Source: a virus
IMG/VR virus record: IMGVR_UViG_3300042897_000994
Location: 96,938 to 160,937 of that record
Direction: 5' to 3' (one strand)
Length of the DNA stretch: 64,000 nucleotides
The position numbers and the translations under genes are program-made. Positions 23,200 to 32,608 of the stretch are shown piece by piece (the first letter of the stretch is position 1; every line of letters starts with the position of its first letter). Below the pieces are notes generated by a model. The model was not told where the DNA came from. It was given only the letters and a program-made list of their open reading frames with translations, and searched no databases.

Positions 23200-23917
23200 A
23201 AGAGATAAAAACGCAAACGCACAAAGAGATTATACTATCGATTTAGATAATGTTAGACTAACCCCAAAACAACAAGAACTCTACGAAAATATATGTAGCA
23301 ATGAAGTAATATTTGCAACAGGCCCAGCCGGAACAAGCAAGACTTTTACTGCAATGTACAGTGCTCTTCGTCTATTGAGCAAAGGAGCCATTCGAAAAAT
23401 TATTTTAACGAAACCTATTCAAGAATCTGGAGAAAAATTAGGATATTTACCAGGTACTGTAGATGAGAAAATTGCTCCTTATTTAGAAAGTTTTATACTT
23501 ACTCTAAAAAAAATTATCCCAGAAGCAGCAGTAAATGAATTGTTCGCTTTTGGTATTATCGAATTTAGACCTCTTGCCTTTATGAGAGGAGCAACCTTCG
23601 ATCATTCTCTAATGATTTTAGATGAAGCCCAAAACACTATCGAAAGCCAGCTAATCTTGTATCTTACTCGTTTAGGAAATAAGAGTAAAATTCTAGTAAT
23701 GGGTGATACTAATCAGATTGATATTAGAGAAAAAGATTCTGCATTCGAAAACTTCATCGGAATGATTTCTGACGTAAAAGGAGTTACTCATCACAAATTT
23801 GATAGAGAAGATATCGTAAGAAATAAAATGATTGTAGAGATTACTGATCGATATGATGTTTGGAAATCTCAGCAACCTAAGGGCAGTAGTGGTTCTTCCG
23901 GAAATAGAGGCAGATGA
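23189..23917 (+). CDS. phoH: PhoH-like ATPase with fibre-like C-terminal tail
   Basis: 242 residues. Walker A ATGPAGTSKTFTA (about 43-55), KIILTKPIQESGEKLGYLPG, Walker B LMILDEAQN, and MGDTNQID are all canonical PhoH features. PhoH is an ATPase probably acting on RNA and very common in phages. The last residues are GSSGSSGNRGR, echoing the Gly-Ser-Ser fibre repeats of this genome, which is odd for a cytoplasmic enzyme. The start overlaps the preceding small gene. Confidence 0.92.
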   Translation: MAVKRDKNANAQRDYTIDLDNVRLTPKQQELYENICSNEVIFATGPAGTSKTFTAMYSALRLLSKGAIRKIILTKPIQESGEKLGYLPGTVDEKIAPYLESFILTLKKIIPEAAVNELFAFGIIEFRPLAFMRGATFDHSLMILDEAQNTIESQLILYLTRLGNKSKILVMGDTNQIDIREKDSAFENFIGMISDVKGVTHHKFDREDIVRNKMIVEITDRYDVWKSQQPKGSSGSSGNRGR

Positions 23918-24570
23918 AAATAGCCACAATCACTCCTACTCGAGGTGATAGAAAAGATTTTTTAGCCCAGTGTAGACGAATGATTCATCGTCAAACACTT
24001 CCTCCTGACGAAGTTATATTTGTAAACTTTCAGAGTAGAGACGATGAGAAAGATATAACTCTTCGTTACAGAAGAGGAATTGCAGAAGCTATAAAAAGAG
24101 GCTGTGACATTGCTCTATTTATTGAAGATGATGATTGGTATCATCACGAGTACATTGAGTGGATGGTAAGGATGTGGGAATCTAGAGGACGTCCTGATCT
24201 TTTTGGCATAGAAGAGACTTATTACTATCATCTAAAACTACAAAATCTTTGGCATTCTAATCACGCAGATCGTTCTTCTGCTTTTTCTACTTTGGTTAAT
24301 CTCAAATTTACTGGGATGACTTGGCCCGCAGATAATGATCCTTTCACTGATTTGTGGATTTGGAGAGAATGGAAATGCAGAAAAGCCACTATTAAATTTG
24401 ATAGAGAGAAGATTTATACAATTGGTGTAAAACACGGAATCGGGTTGACTGGTGGGTCTGGGCATCGAAATAATCTCAAATGGACAATGCAGAAAGCTCA
24501 GTTCTGGTTCAACGGAAAAATAAACCAAATAGATGTCCAGTTCTATAATAGAATGAGAAATCTTATATAG
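23914..24570 (+). CDS. GT-A glycosyltransferase (family 2-like)
   Basis: 218 residues. The N-terminus KIATITPTRGDRKDFLAQCR and an acidic motif ALFIEDDDWYHHEY (D-x-D site) are typical of GT2-like enzymes. The ending (GIGLTGGSGHRNNLKWTMQK) is unlike standard GT2. Donor and acceptor are unknown. It is the first gene of the glycan locus and overlaps PhoH by ATGA. Confidence 0.7.
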   Translation: MKIATITPTRGDRKDFLAQCRRMIHRQTLPPDEVIFVNFQSRDDEKDITLRYRRGIAEAIKRGCDIALFIEDDDWYHHEYIEWMVRMWESRGRPDLFGIEETYYYHLKLQNLWHSNHADRSSAFSTLVNLKFTGMTWPADNDPFTDLWIWREWKCRKATIKFDREKIYTIGVKHGIGLTGGSGHRNNLKWTMQKAQFWFNGKINQIDVQFYNRMRNLI

Positions 24571-24571
24571 A

Positions 24572-25240
24572 GTGCATCCAGATATTTTAGTCACAGTAGT
24601 TAATCACAATCACAATGAAAATGCTCTTAAATTGCTTACGCAATTTTCAAGAGATTTTAAAACAATCGTAATCGATTCTGGATCCGAAGTAAAGGATAAC
24701 CGATTTATCTTATTAGACAATGTTTATTATTCAGGTCTCTTTAATAAAGCATGTGAGCTTTTAAAAGAAACTGATAAAAAATGGCTTCTTTTTATCGCAT
24801 CTGATGTAAGAATAGACGAAGATAATTACTGGAAGCTAACACGTAGGCTCTGTGACCATCGATCATTTAGTGATATAGGTCTATATACTCCTAGTGTAGA
24901 AGGTCGCTCGCACCTTTTCTTAAAACAACAAACCGGAAGCCATAAATATCGAGATGTAAATTTCGTAGAAGGTTTTATGTTTTTAACAAGAAGATCCATA
25001 CTTTCAAAAATGCACCCAGTTGATGTAAGATTGAATAAAATCGGATGGGGCTTAGATGTAATGAAAGGATTCTTTTGTAGAGAACTAGGTCTTCGATCGG
25101 TGGTAGACGACTTGGTAAGTGTTTATCATCCACCCGAAGCTGGATATTCATATGAAGAAGCCGTTGAAAATTGCAAAAGATGGGCCAAAGTTCAAAGCCC
25201 AGAGTTTAGAAAATTCTTAAAAATAAATACAGGACTATGA
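24572..25240 (+). CDS. GT2-like glycosyltransferase
   Basis: 222 residues, GTG start right after the upstream TAG. Motifs: VTVVNHNHNENALKLL, FKTIVIDSGSE, WLLFIASDVRIDED (acidic site), then FVEGFMFLTRRSIL and KIGWGLDVMKGF, the order found in rhamnosyl/GT2 transferases. Substrate unknown. Its end overlaps gmd by 4 bases. Confidence 0.65.
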   Translation: MHPDILVTVVNHNHNENALKLLTQFSRDFKTIVIDSGSEVKDNRFILLDNVYYSGLFNKACELLKETDKKWLLFIASDVRIDEDNYWKLTRRLCDHRSFSDIGLYTPSVEGRSHLFLKQQTGSHKYRDVNFVEGFMFLTRRSILSKMHPVDVRLNKIGWGLDVMKGFFCRELGLRSVVDDLVSVYHPPEAGYSYEEAVENCKRWAKVQSPEFRKFLKINTGL

Positions 25241-26208
25241 AAGCACTAATTACCGGAATTAACGGACAAGACGGATCATACTTATCAGAATTTCTTTTGG
25301 AAAAAGGTTATGAAGTGTATGGGATATTAAAAAGAAATTCAGTATCAGAAAATCAAACTTATCGACTAAATGGGGTATACTCCGAGTTAAAACTTTTTTA
25401 CGGTGACATGACTGACCTTTCATCTCTAATCAGAGTGATAGAAGAAGTTAGACCAGACGAAATTTATAATTTAGCAGCACAGTCTCATGTTAGAATTAGT
25501 TTTGATCAACCTATTTACACTGCAAATACTACAGGAATTGGAACCCTGAATTTATTAGAATCTGTAAAACTGATTAAGCCGAACACAAAAATTTATCAAG
25601 CTTCATCTTCTGAGATGTTCGGAAACTCTATTGATACTGACGGCTTTCAGAGAGAAAATACTCCACTAGTGCCAGTTTCTCCCTATGGTTGTGCAAAAGT
25701 TTATGCATATAATATCTCTAGAAATTATAGAAATTCTTATGGGATGTTTGTATCTAATGGAATTCTTTTCAATCACGAATCTCCCAGAAGAGGAACAAAT
25801 TTCGTTACAAACAAAGTAGTTAAAGAAGCCGTAAAGATAAAGCTATTCATGTCAGATTCTCTACGTCTTGGAAATTTAGAAGCTACTCGAGATTGGGGTC
25901 ATGCTAAAGATTACGTAAAAGCGATGTGGATGATTCTACAACAAGAAAGACCTGATGATTTTGTTTGTTCAACTGGAATATCTCATTCAGTTAAAGATTT
26001 GTGTGAATATGTTTTTTCCTCTTTAGATTTGAATTATAGAGACTATTTAAAAATAGATGAAAAATATTTTAGACCTGAAGAGTTACGTGATTTAAAAGGC
26101 GATTCTTCAAAACTTAGAAATCTTACCGGATGGGAACCTGAATATACATTTGAATCAATGTTAGACGAGATGATTGAATATTGGCTACAATACTACAAGA
26201 ATAAATAA
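25237..26208 (+). CDS. gmd: GDP-mannose 4,6-dehydratase
   Basis: 323 residues. ALITGINGQDGSYLSEFLLE (NADP-binding), YNLAAQSHVRISFDQP, QASSSEMFG, VSPYGCAKVYAYN (catalytic Tyr-x-x-x-Lys) and FNHESPRRGTNFVT are diagnostic for GMD. It converts host GDP-mannose to GDP-4-keto-6-deoxymannose, the substrate of the next enzyme. Length is slightly below E. coli Gmd (373). Confidence 0.97.
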   Translation: MKALITGINGQDGSYLSEFLLEKGYEVYGILKRNSVSENQTYRLNGVYSELKLFYGDMTDLSSLIRVIEEVRPDEIYNLAAQSHVRISFDQPIYTANTTGIGTLNLLESVKLIKPNTKIYQASSSEMFGNSIDTDGFQRENTPLVPVSPYGCAKVYAYNISRNYRNSYGMFVSNGILFNHESPRRGTNFVTNKVVKEAVKIKLFMSDSLRLGNLEATRDWGHAKDYVKAMWMILQQERPDDFVCSTGISHSVKDLCEYVFSSLDLNYRDYLKIDEKYFRPEELRDLKGDSSKLRNLTGWEPEYTFESMLDEMIEYWLQYYKNK

Positions 26209-26211
26209 TTT

Positions 26212-27108
26212 ATGAAAATAATTACAGGAGGAAGCGGACTGATAGGATCTGAATTTTCAGAGGGAATGAAATTAAAAAGTTCTGACTACGATCTAAGAAA
26301 CAGATCAGAAGTAATTAGAATGATAGGAGACTTTGCTCCTACTACTATTATACACACTGCTGCAAAGGTAGGTGGTGTCTGGGCTAATATGAATTATAAA
26401 GCCAATTTTTTCTATGATAATATTACGATGAACTCGAATATTATTCATGAAGCAGCAATGAGAAAGGTTGAAAAACTGATAGTGTTTCTTTCGACTTGTG
26501 TTTTCCCAGATTCTGTAGAATATCCTCTAGATGAAACCAAGATTCATTTAGGTCCTCCGCACTCATCGAATGATGCTTATGCTTATGCCAAAAGAATGGC
26601 AGATGTTCAAGTGAGAGCGTACAATCAACAATATGGAACCAAATATTTTTGTGTAATTCCTACTAATGTATATGGTCCACAAGATAATTACAATCTCGAA
26701 AACAGTCATGTATTGCCAGCTCTTATTCATAAATGTTATTTAGCAAAAAAGAATAATACTGACTGGGAAATTTGGGGAGACGGTACACCCTTACGAGAAT
26801 TTATTTTTTCTAGAGATGTAGCTGAAATTTGTGATCTTTTATTAGAAAAATATGAAGATGATTCTCCCGTAATTCTTTCTACTTCTTCTGAAATTTCAAT
26901 CAGAGAAGTCGCAGAGATGATTGGAAAAATTATGAACTTTAAGGGAAAAATAAAGTGGCTTTCTGATAAACCTAATGGGCAATTTAGAAAACCTTCCGAT
27001 AATTCCAAGCTATTATCGATCATAAATTATAAGTTTACTCCGCTTGATGAAGGCTTGTCAGAAACAATAGAATATTTCATACAAAATTATGAGAAGGTGA
27101 GGAAATAA
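26212..27108 (+). CDS. fcl: GDP-L-fucose synthase
   Basis: 298 residues. Short Rossmann start ITGGSGLIG, HTAAKVGGVWANM, FLSTCVFPD, YAYAKRMADVQ (catalytic Tyr-x-x-x-Lys), and NVYGPQDNYNLENSHVLPAL. This is the GDP-fucose synthase (WcaG/Fcl) order: epimerisation then reduction to GDP-L-fucose. With gmd directly upstream, the two-step pathway is complete. A GT10 fucosyltransferase lies 2.7 kb downstream. Confidence 0.96.
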   Translation: MKIITGGSGLIGSEFSEGMKLKSSDYDLRNRSEVIRMIGDFAPTTIIHTAAKVGGVWANMNYKANFFYDNITMNSNIIHEAAMRKVEKLIVFLSTCVFPDSVEYPLDETKIHLGPPHSSNDAYAYAKRMADVQVRAYNQQYGTKYFCVIPTNVYGPQDNYNLENSHVLPALIHKCYLAKKNNTDWEIWGDGTPLREFIFSRDVAEICDLLLEKYEDDSPVILSTSSEISIREVAEMIGKIMNFKGKIKWLSDKPNGQFRKPSDNSKLLSIINYKFTPLDEGLSETIEYFIQNYEKVRK

Positions 27109-27914
27109 TGACAATACATAGAAGACAAATATTAGTTCAGAAACAAGAAACCAAAAAGATAGTTTTGCCGCACAGCAAGCTAGGAGGAAAGATATTTGTC
27201 TATACTATTTGTTGGAATGAAGAAAAGCTTCTTCCTTTCTTTATTGAACATTACTCAGAATTTGCAGATAAGATCATTATTTATGATAATGAATCTACAG
27301 ATTCTTCTGCTCAAATTATGAGCAAATATCCTAAAGTTCAGCGCAGAGAATATTCAAGTAATAATCAGATCAGAGATGATCTTTACTTAAAGATCAAAAA
27401 TAATGCATGGAAAGAAGTCAGAGGCACTGCAGACTGGGTAATTGTTTGTGATATGGACGAATTTTTTTATCATCAAAATATCCAAAACTTTTTGAACACT
27501 ACAAAGAGCAGAGGCTTTACCATTATTAAGCCGCAGGGTTATAATATGGCTTCTTTTGAATTCCCCCAGTACGGAAACCCTTTAGTAGAAACTGTTAAAA
27601 CAGGTCTGCCTTTTGATCCAGAATCAAAGATGTGTGTTTTCAACCCGGGTGTGATTAAAGAAATGAATTATACCGCAGGATGTCACTACGCAAAGCCACA
27701 AGGAAATATAAAGATTCTAGAAGACAAAGAAGCTAAACTACTACATTACAAATTTCTGGGAAGGGATAACTTCTTAAATAGAAACATTCAATATAGAGGA
27801 AGACTGAGCGAAGCAAATAAGAGAAGAGGATGGGGAGCTCACTATTTACAGTCAATGGCTGATCATGAAAGTACTTTTGATGGAACTCTGGCTCAATCTA
27901 CTCAAGTAATATGA
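27108..27914 (+). CDS. Glycosyltransferase, Glyco_tranf_2_4-like
   Basis: 268 residues. IFVYTICWNEEKLLPFFIEHY, KIIIYDNESTDSS, ADWVIVCDMDEFFYH (D-x-D) and YTAGCHYAKPQGN followed by LLHYKFLGRDNF form the pattern of the Glyco_tranf_2_4 / GT92-like group. Substrate unknown. The start overlaps the fcl stop by TAATG. Confidence 0.75.
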   Translation: MTIHRRQILVQKQETKKIVLPHSKLGGKIFVYTICWNEEKLLPFFIEHYSEFADKIIIYDNESTDSSAQIMSKYPKVQRREYSSNNQIRDDLYLKIKNNAWKEVRGTADWVIVCDMDEFFYHQNIQNFLNTTKSRGFTIIKPQGYNMASFEFPQYGNPLVETVKTGLPFDPESKMCVFNPGVIKEMNYTAGCHYAKPQGNIKILEDKEAKLLHYKFLGRDNFLNRNIQYRGRLSEANKRRGWGAHYLQSMADHESTFDGTLAQSTQVI

Positions 27915-28732
27915 AATCTCAAAGAATTTCAAAAATAGAAAAAAAACCTACATTTTCTCTCCCTAGAGATTTTAATTATGAGTCGTATCATCTGCTGAAT
28001 CCAGACGTTTCTACAGGCGGCTATGTAGGAAAGGAGGGAGCCATACAACACTGGCTTGCATACGGACAGTACGAAGGTAGAAAATATAAATTTGTTCAGC
28101 CACAGAGAAGAGGGAAGATTAGTGTAATTATGCCTTCTTATTTAGGAGAATATTCTACAGAATTAACTACATCAGCCAAGAACAGAGAAACAAAATTTGA
28201 AAGAGCAGTAAATTCTTTTCTTTATCAAACCTATAGAAATTCTGAATTGATAATTATCTCAGATGGGTGTCATAGAACTTCTGACATACTTAAGAGAAGA
28301 TTTTTACGGTATCTGGGAAATCAAATTATTCTTATTTCTTTAGAAAAGCAACCCCTATTCAGTGGAGAAGTTAGAAATGCAGGATTAAGAGTAGCCACCG
28401 GCAATCTTGTCTGCTATTTAGATACTGATGACATGTTTGGAGCTAAACATTTAGATTCTCTTTCTAAGGGATTTGATTATGATTCTGATTGGTGTTTTTT
28501 TGATGACTATTTATATGACGGAAAACAAAAGACTCTTAGAAATTCTACACTAGAATACTCGAGAATCGGAACAAGTAATTTTACACACAAAAGATCAGTA
28601 TCTGTAAATTGGGCCGACGGTTATGGACATGACTATGAAACAATTATGTCTCTTATCCAATTACGACATCGAAAAATTCAAACTCCTGAATATTTTGTCT
28701 GTCATCAGACATCAATCGGTTTAGATTTTTGA
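27911..28732 (+). CDS. GT2 glycosyltransferase with N-terminal NPDV/EGR module
   Basis: 273 residues. Residues 18-60 form a module FNYESYHLLNPDVSTGG-...-HWLAYGQYEGRKY also found in the next gene and in other bacterial glycosyltransferases. Then SVIMPSYLGEY, SELIIISDGCHRTS, ATGNLVCYLDTDDM (D-x-D) and a GT2 ending. The module may position acceptors. It is coupled to its neighbour by a 4-base overlap. Confidence 0.8.
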   Translation: MKSQRISKIEKKPTFSLPRDFNYESYHLLNPDVSTGGYVGKEGAIQHWLAYGQYEGRKYKFVQPQRRGKISVIMPSYLGEYSTELTTSAKNRETKFERAVNSFLYQTYRNSELIIISDGCHRTSDILKRRFLRYLGNQIILISLEKQPLFSGEVRNAGLRVATGNLVCYLDTDDMFGAKHLDSLSKGFDYDSDWCFFDDYLYDGKQKTLRNSTLEYSRIGTSNFTHKRSVSVNWADGYGHDYETIMSLIQLRHRKIQTPEYFVCHQTSIGLDF

Positions 28733-28740
28733 TAAATAAA
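28731..28740 (+). promoter_or_regulatory. Late-promoter-like box GATAAATAAA
   Basis: Exact GATAWATAAA match overlapping the previous stop codon, 14 bases before ATG 28755. It would start a second transcript inside the glycan locus. Confidence 0.45.
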
Positions 28741-28754
28741 TAATAAATAATAAA

Positions 28755-29846
28755 ATGAGGTATAGTAGACAAGTTAAAGGCCAAATCCCCCAGGATTTTG
28801 ACTATAGAGACTATCTAGAGCTGAATCCAGATGTTGCAGCGGGGGGTTTTCATGGAATAGAAGGAGCAATGAGGCACTGGATTAATCATGGAATGCATGA
28901 AGGCAGACAATATAAGAAACAACAACACACCAGAAAAAATATAACCGTGCAAAAAAATTTACTTAAGCCCAAGCTGATAAGTTATTATGCAGATTTTCAG
29001 CCAGGTGACTATTACAAGAATTTTGCTATCACTCTTATCGATAGATGTAATCAGTTTGGAATTGATTTTGATATCGTAGAAAAAATTTCAAAGGGAGGTT
29101 ACAGTGCAAACTGTTTAATGAAGCCTGAATTTATTCTTGAAAAAATGATAGAATACAAGAGGGATATTCTATGGATGGACTGTGACACAGACTTTAGAGA
29201 ACCTTTTGCAGAATTTAATTATCTTTCTCAAGATATTGGATTAGCTACTCACAGTGGAGATATGAATGGAATTAAGGCATCTCCGGTTCTCTTAAACTAT
29301 ACAGAAGGCGCATTCAGAATTGTTAGAGAGTGGGTAGTTCATACAAACTCTGCACTGAGAAAGGGAATTACCGAACTTGATCACGATGCCCTAAAACACT
29401 ATGTTCTTGAAAAGTTGAAAGGGCAATATAGTACATTTCTTCTTTCTCAAAACTGGTATGATTTTGTAAATGGCCGCTACATCTATAATGGAAATAGTGC
29501 AATCTTTGAGAAAAAACAAGTTCACATAGAAGTTCAAGCAATGACAAATGAACAGAGATGGAACATATCGAGTGATGTAAAAACTTTCATATTAGATGTA
29601 AAGATAGAAGGAATGGACGGTGTAGAAATTGCTTATAATTCATTGATGAATTTTTCAAATCATTCCAGAATAAAAATCTATCTACCAGAGTCTAGTAAAG
29701 ATATTTTAGGACCTTTTGTAGGAAAAATAAAGGCAGAATCCGGTGGAGAAGTATATTATGGTCTCGCTAATGCAGGTCATAATGAAATAAAAATAGAAGT
29801 TAAAAATACTTTAGAAAAAGATTGGGACAAGCATTATGGAAATTAA
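28755..29846 (+). CDS. GT-A glycosyltransferase with NPDV/EGR module and C-terminal beta domain
   Basis: 363 residues. N-terminal module DFDYRDYLELNPDV-...-HWINHGMHEGRQY, then a nucleotide-sugar domain with ILWMDCDTDF (D-x-D) and ATHSGDMNGIK, then LSQNWYDFVNGRYIYNG, and a C-terminal domain (DVKTFILDVKIEGMDG). It resembles nucleotide-diphospho-sugar transferases of the GT77 type. Substrate unknown. It ends 11 bases into the fucosyltransferase. Confidence 0.65.
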   Translation: MRYSRQVKGQIPQDFDYRDYLELNPDVAAGGFHGIEGAMRHWINHGMHEGRQYKKQQHTRKNITVQKNLLKPKLISYYADFQPGDYYKNFAITLIDRCNQFGIDFDIVEKISKGGYSANCLMKPEFILEKMIEYKRDILWMDCDTDFREPFAEFNYLSQDIGLATHSGDMNGIKASPVLLNYTEGAFRIVREWVVHTNSALRKGITELDHDALKHYVLEKLKGQYSTFLLSQNWYDFVNGRYIYNGNSAIFEKKQVHIEVQAMTNEQRWNISSDVKTFILDVKIEGMDGVEIAYNSLMNFSNHSRIKIYLPESSKDILGPFVGKIKAESGGEVYYGLANAGHNEIKIEVKNTLEKDWDKHYGN

Positions 29847-30675
29847 AGGTATAGGTCTTCCGTTTCCTGCAGAATATTCTTCATGTTCAAACTTATCCCC
29901 AAAGGGATTCAGATGGACTCACGGAGATTCGGCATATCACATTTACATAGATGGAGATATTGAAAAGGGTCTTCATACTCCTAAACATGCTGGAAAATAT
30001 GGATGGCTTTGCGAATCTAGAGACATTTGTGATGAAATATACGGAAAGGTAAAATCAAACACCAGTTTGTACAAAAGATTCTTTTCTGGAATATTTACAT
30101 GTGACAGAGAATTGCTGTCTGATCCTTTTTTTATTTATGCGCCTCCGGGTTCCAATTTGTCTTGGACGAAACCAAACGAAATGCAAATTTTTGAAAAGTC
30201 TAAAAGATGTTCGATGATCTCTTCTCCGAAGGATAGAACACCAGGCCACAGATTTAGATTAGAAATTGCAGCTCAACTACAACCCCACCTGGATCTTTTT
30301 GGTGGAGCTCACGGATCACCCAGAATCGGAGAAGGGGTCGGTCCGACAGGAGACTGGTGGAGATCTAAATTACCTGCTTTACAAGACTATCGTTTTTCTG
30401 TAGTTTTTGAGAATGCAGTATATGAAAAGTACTACACTGAAAAAATTACAGATTGTTTTGCAACTGGAACAATTCCAATCTACTGGGGAACAAGGTCAGT
30501 CACTGAAGATTTTAACCCAGAAGGAATAATTTTTTGGGAAGATTTTAAAGGGATCGATACTCTCACAGAAGATTTATATAATTCAAAAATAGAAGCTTTA
30601 AAAGAAAATTTAGAAAGAGTTAAAAAATTAGAATCAGCTGATGATGTTCTCTTTAAACAAATAATTAGAAGATGA
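29836..30675 (+). CDS. Fucosyltransferase, GT10 family
   Basis: 279 residues. Residues 185-218 hold the defining GT10 alpha-1,3-fucosyltransferase block: YRFSVVFENAVYEKYYTEK, then DCFATGTIPIYWG. HLDLFGGAHGSP lies upstream as in bacterial FucTs. The enzyme transfers L-fucose from GDP-fucose, which gmd and fcl of the same locus supply. There is no membrane anchor and no C-terminal heptad repeat as in Helicobacter FucTs, so a soluble, phage-expressed enzyme is likely. The acceptor could be host surface glycan or a virion protein. Confidence 0.88.
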   Translation: MEIKGIGLPFPAEYSSCSNLSPKGFRWTHGDSAYHIYIDGDIEKGLHTPKHAGKYGWLCESRDICDEIYGKVKSNTSLYKRFFSGIFTCDRELLSDPFFIYAPPGSNLSWTKPNEMQIFEKSKRCSMISSPKDRTPGHRFRLEIAAQLQPHLDLFGGAHGSPRIGEGVGPTGDWWRSKLPALQDYRFSVVFENAVYEKYYTEKITDCFATGTIPIYWGTRSVTEDFNPEGIIFWEDFKGIDTLTEDLYNSKIEALKENLERVKKLESADDVLFKQIIRR

Positions 30676-31328
30676 AATTAAATCTCAAAAGAGTAACAGC
30701 TGTATGTATTGACGGCAGAGAAATGACTTCAGATATATTGGAAAGATACAAGCTGATTATGTCATATATGACTTCAGTTGTAGACTTTCACGAAGTAAAA
30801 TTCTTTGGTACTTTTGATCCTCAAATTCCTGATGTGCAGTTTAATCAAATAGCTCCGATGGATGTTAATGGTTACTCAAAATTCTGTATATTTAGACTGA
30901 ATGAAGTTGTAAATTCAGATTTTTGTCTCGTATTTCAAGACGATGGATTTATTGTTAATCCTGAATTATGGGAAGATGAATTTTTTAACTATGATTGGAT
31001 AGGTTCTCCTTGGCCACTATATATGGGATGGCCCAGAGAAGGTCATCAAGTAGGAAACGGAGGATTCTCTCTTAGGAGCAAAAGACTATTAGAGTGGACA
31101 TCGACAATTACTGATTGGGCCGGACAAAACGAAGACACTTTTATTGTTAGCGGAAAAAAAGAAGAACTTGAAAATCAAGGTTTGAAAATAGCCCCAGTCG
31201 AAGTTGCAACTCGCTTCTCAGTTGAAAATGAAATGACCAGAGAACACGGTCTCCATAACGTGTTTGGCTTTCATGCCAAAAATAAAATGGATTTAGCACT
31301 TGAAAAAATAAAAAAACAATTATTATGA
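30672..31328 (+). CDS. DUF5672-type glycosyltransferase-like protein
   Basis: 218 residues. The order RVTAVCIDGRE, FCLVFQDDGFIVNPELW, YDWIGSPWP, VGNGGFSLRSKRLLEW, ENEDTF-type acid segment and KIAPVEVATRFSVE matches DUF5672, a GT-A-like family common in surface glycan loci. QDDG supplies the D-x-D site. Substrate unknown. ATGA overlaps on both sides. Confidence 0.75.
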   Translation: MKLNLKRVTAVCIDGREMTSDILERYKLIMSYMTSVVDFHEVKFFGTFDPQIPDVQFNQIAPMDVNGYSKFCIFRLNEVVNSDFCLVFQDDGFIVNPELWEDEFFNYDWIGSPWPLYMGWPREGHQVGNGGFSLRSKRLLEWTSTITDWAGQNEDTFIVSGKKEELENQGLKIAPVEVATRFSVENEMTREHGLHNVFGFHAKNKMDLALEKIKKQLL

Positions 31329-32059
31329 TAAAAACACTAGCATACTACCCTATTCATTATGGAGCTGAGTATTTAGAAGCTTCAATTCAATCTATATTTG
31401 ATAATGTTGATAAAATTGTAATTCTGTACACTTCTGAACCAAGTTACGGTCATCATACTAGCGTATCGTGCCCCGAAAGCGAAGAAGAAATTAAACAAGT
31501 TGCAATGAAAGCTGCAGGAGATAAACTCGAATGGGTTATTGTCAGGGCTCACGAGGAAGGATCACACAGAGATCAAATTTGGGAATATACTAGTGGGTAT
31601 GATGTATTACTTGCAGTTGATGCTGATGAAATATGGGAGCCTTCTGAATTGACAAAGGCGATTGAAGAAACATATAACGGAAAATCTTGGAGAAGAAATG
31701 TATCAGGCTTCATAAATTTTTGGAAATCTTTTAATTGGGCATGTTATGACGGATTTTTACCGGCTAGACTTTTTAAAGTGAATGCTGAAAACAGGGATGA
31801 AGAAACTATTGGAGGAAAAATTTATCATTTCGGATATGCTCAATCTAAAAAAATAATGGATTACAAATTTGAAATTCACGGGCATAAAAACGAAATAAAA
31901 CCAGGCTGGTTAGATAATACTTATTATGCTTGGCAACCTGGAGATAAAGATATTCATCCAACATGTACAGTTTGGGGAGAAGCTATACACTTTGACAAAA
32001 ATACAATGCCCGAATGTTTAAAAAATCATCCAAATTTTAATAAAGAAATAATAAGTTAA
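31325..32059 (+). CDS. GT2-like glycosyltransferase
   Basis: 244 residues. LAYYPIHYGAEYLEASIQSI, KIVILYTSEPSYGHHTS, DVLLAVDADEIWEPSE (D-x-D) and SGFINFWKSFNWACYDGFLP. It matches GT-A transferases acting on glycoconjugates. The C-terminal His-rich stretch (EIHGHKNEIKPGW) is distinctive. Substrate unknown. Confidence 0.65.
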   Translation: MIKTLAYYPIHYGAEYLEASIQSIFDNVDKIVILYTSEPSYGHHTSVSCPESEEEIKQVAMKAAGDKLEWVIVRAHEEGSHRDQIWEYTSGYDVLLAVDADEIWEPSELTKAIEETYNGKSWRRNVSGFINFWKSFNWACYDGFLPARLFKVNAENRDEETIGGKIYHFGYAQSKKIMDYKFEIHGHKNEIKPGWLDNTYYAWQPGDKDIHPTCTVWGEAIHFDKNTMPECLKNHPNFNKEIIS

Positions 32060-32062
32060 ATC

Positions 32063-32596
32063 ATGAAAGATAAAATAAAAAAATATTCGCTGCATTGGGC
32101 ATTAGGGGGAACAAACACGAGCGGTGGACTTGAACAAAATGCATATGAACTTGAAAAGCTTTGTGAATTTATATTAGAAAAAAATATTCAAACATATACA
32201 GAAATAGGCTGTGCTGCTGGCCAATTATTAAGATTTATGAGAGATGAACTTAACCTCGATGCAGTTGGAATTACGCTAGAACCTCGAGACTCTCACGCTG
32301 ACCTACCGATAGTACATGGAAATTCAACAGATCCTGAAATTATTAAAATTGCAAAGTCCTGTGATCTTTATTTTATAGACGGAGATCATTCTTATTCAGG
32401 AGTTAAATCTGATTATTTGAATTACAAGAGTTTTTGTAAATATATGGCATTTCATGATATATTAGGACAGCGAGATTGTGAAGGCGTTTCCAAGTTTTGG
32501 AATGAAATCAAGGATCAATATGAATTTTTTGAATTTATAGATTCTAATACCGAAATAGCTAGCGGGATAGGTATAATAAAAATACAAAATATATAA
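32063..32596 (+). CDS. SAM-dependent methyltransferase (Methyltransf_24-like)
   Basis: 177 residues. TYTEIGCAAGQLLRFMRDE is a SAM-binding strand-loop-helix, LYFIDGDHSYSGVKSDY the Asp-Gly-Asp-His motif shared with cephalosporin-hydroxylase-type sugar methyltransferases, and YMAFHDILGQRD follows. A sugar O-methyltransferase role is likely from context. The SAM loop is slightly atypical (EIGCAAGQ). Confidence 0.65.
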   Translation: MKDKIKKYSLHWALGGTNTSGGLEQNAYELEKLCEFILEKNIQTYTEIGCAAGQLLRFMRDELNLDAVGITLEPRDSHADLPIVHGNSTDPEIIKIAKSCDLYFIDGDHSYSGVKSDYLNYKSFCKYMAFHDILGQRDCEGVSKFWNEIKDQYEFFEFIDSNTEIASGIGIIKIQNI

Positions 32597-32608
32597 ACAA
32601 TAAGCAAT

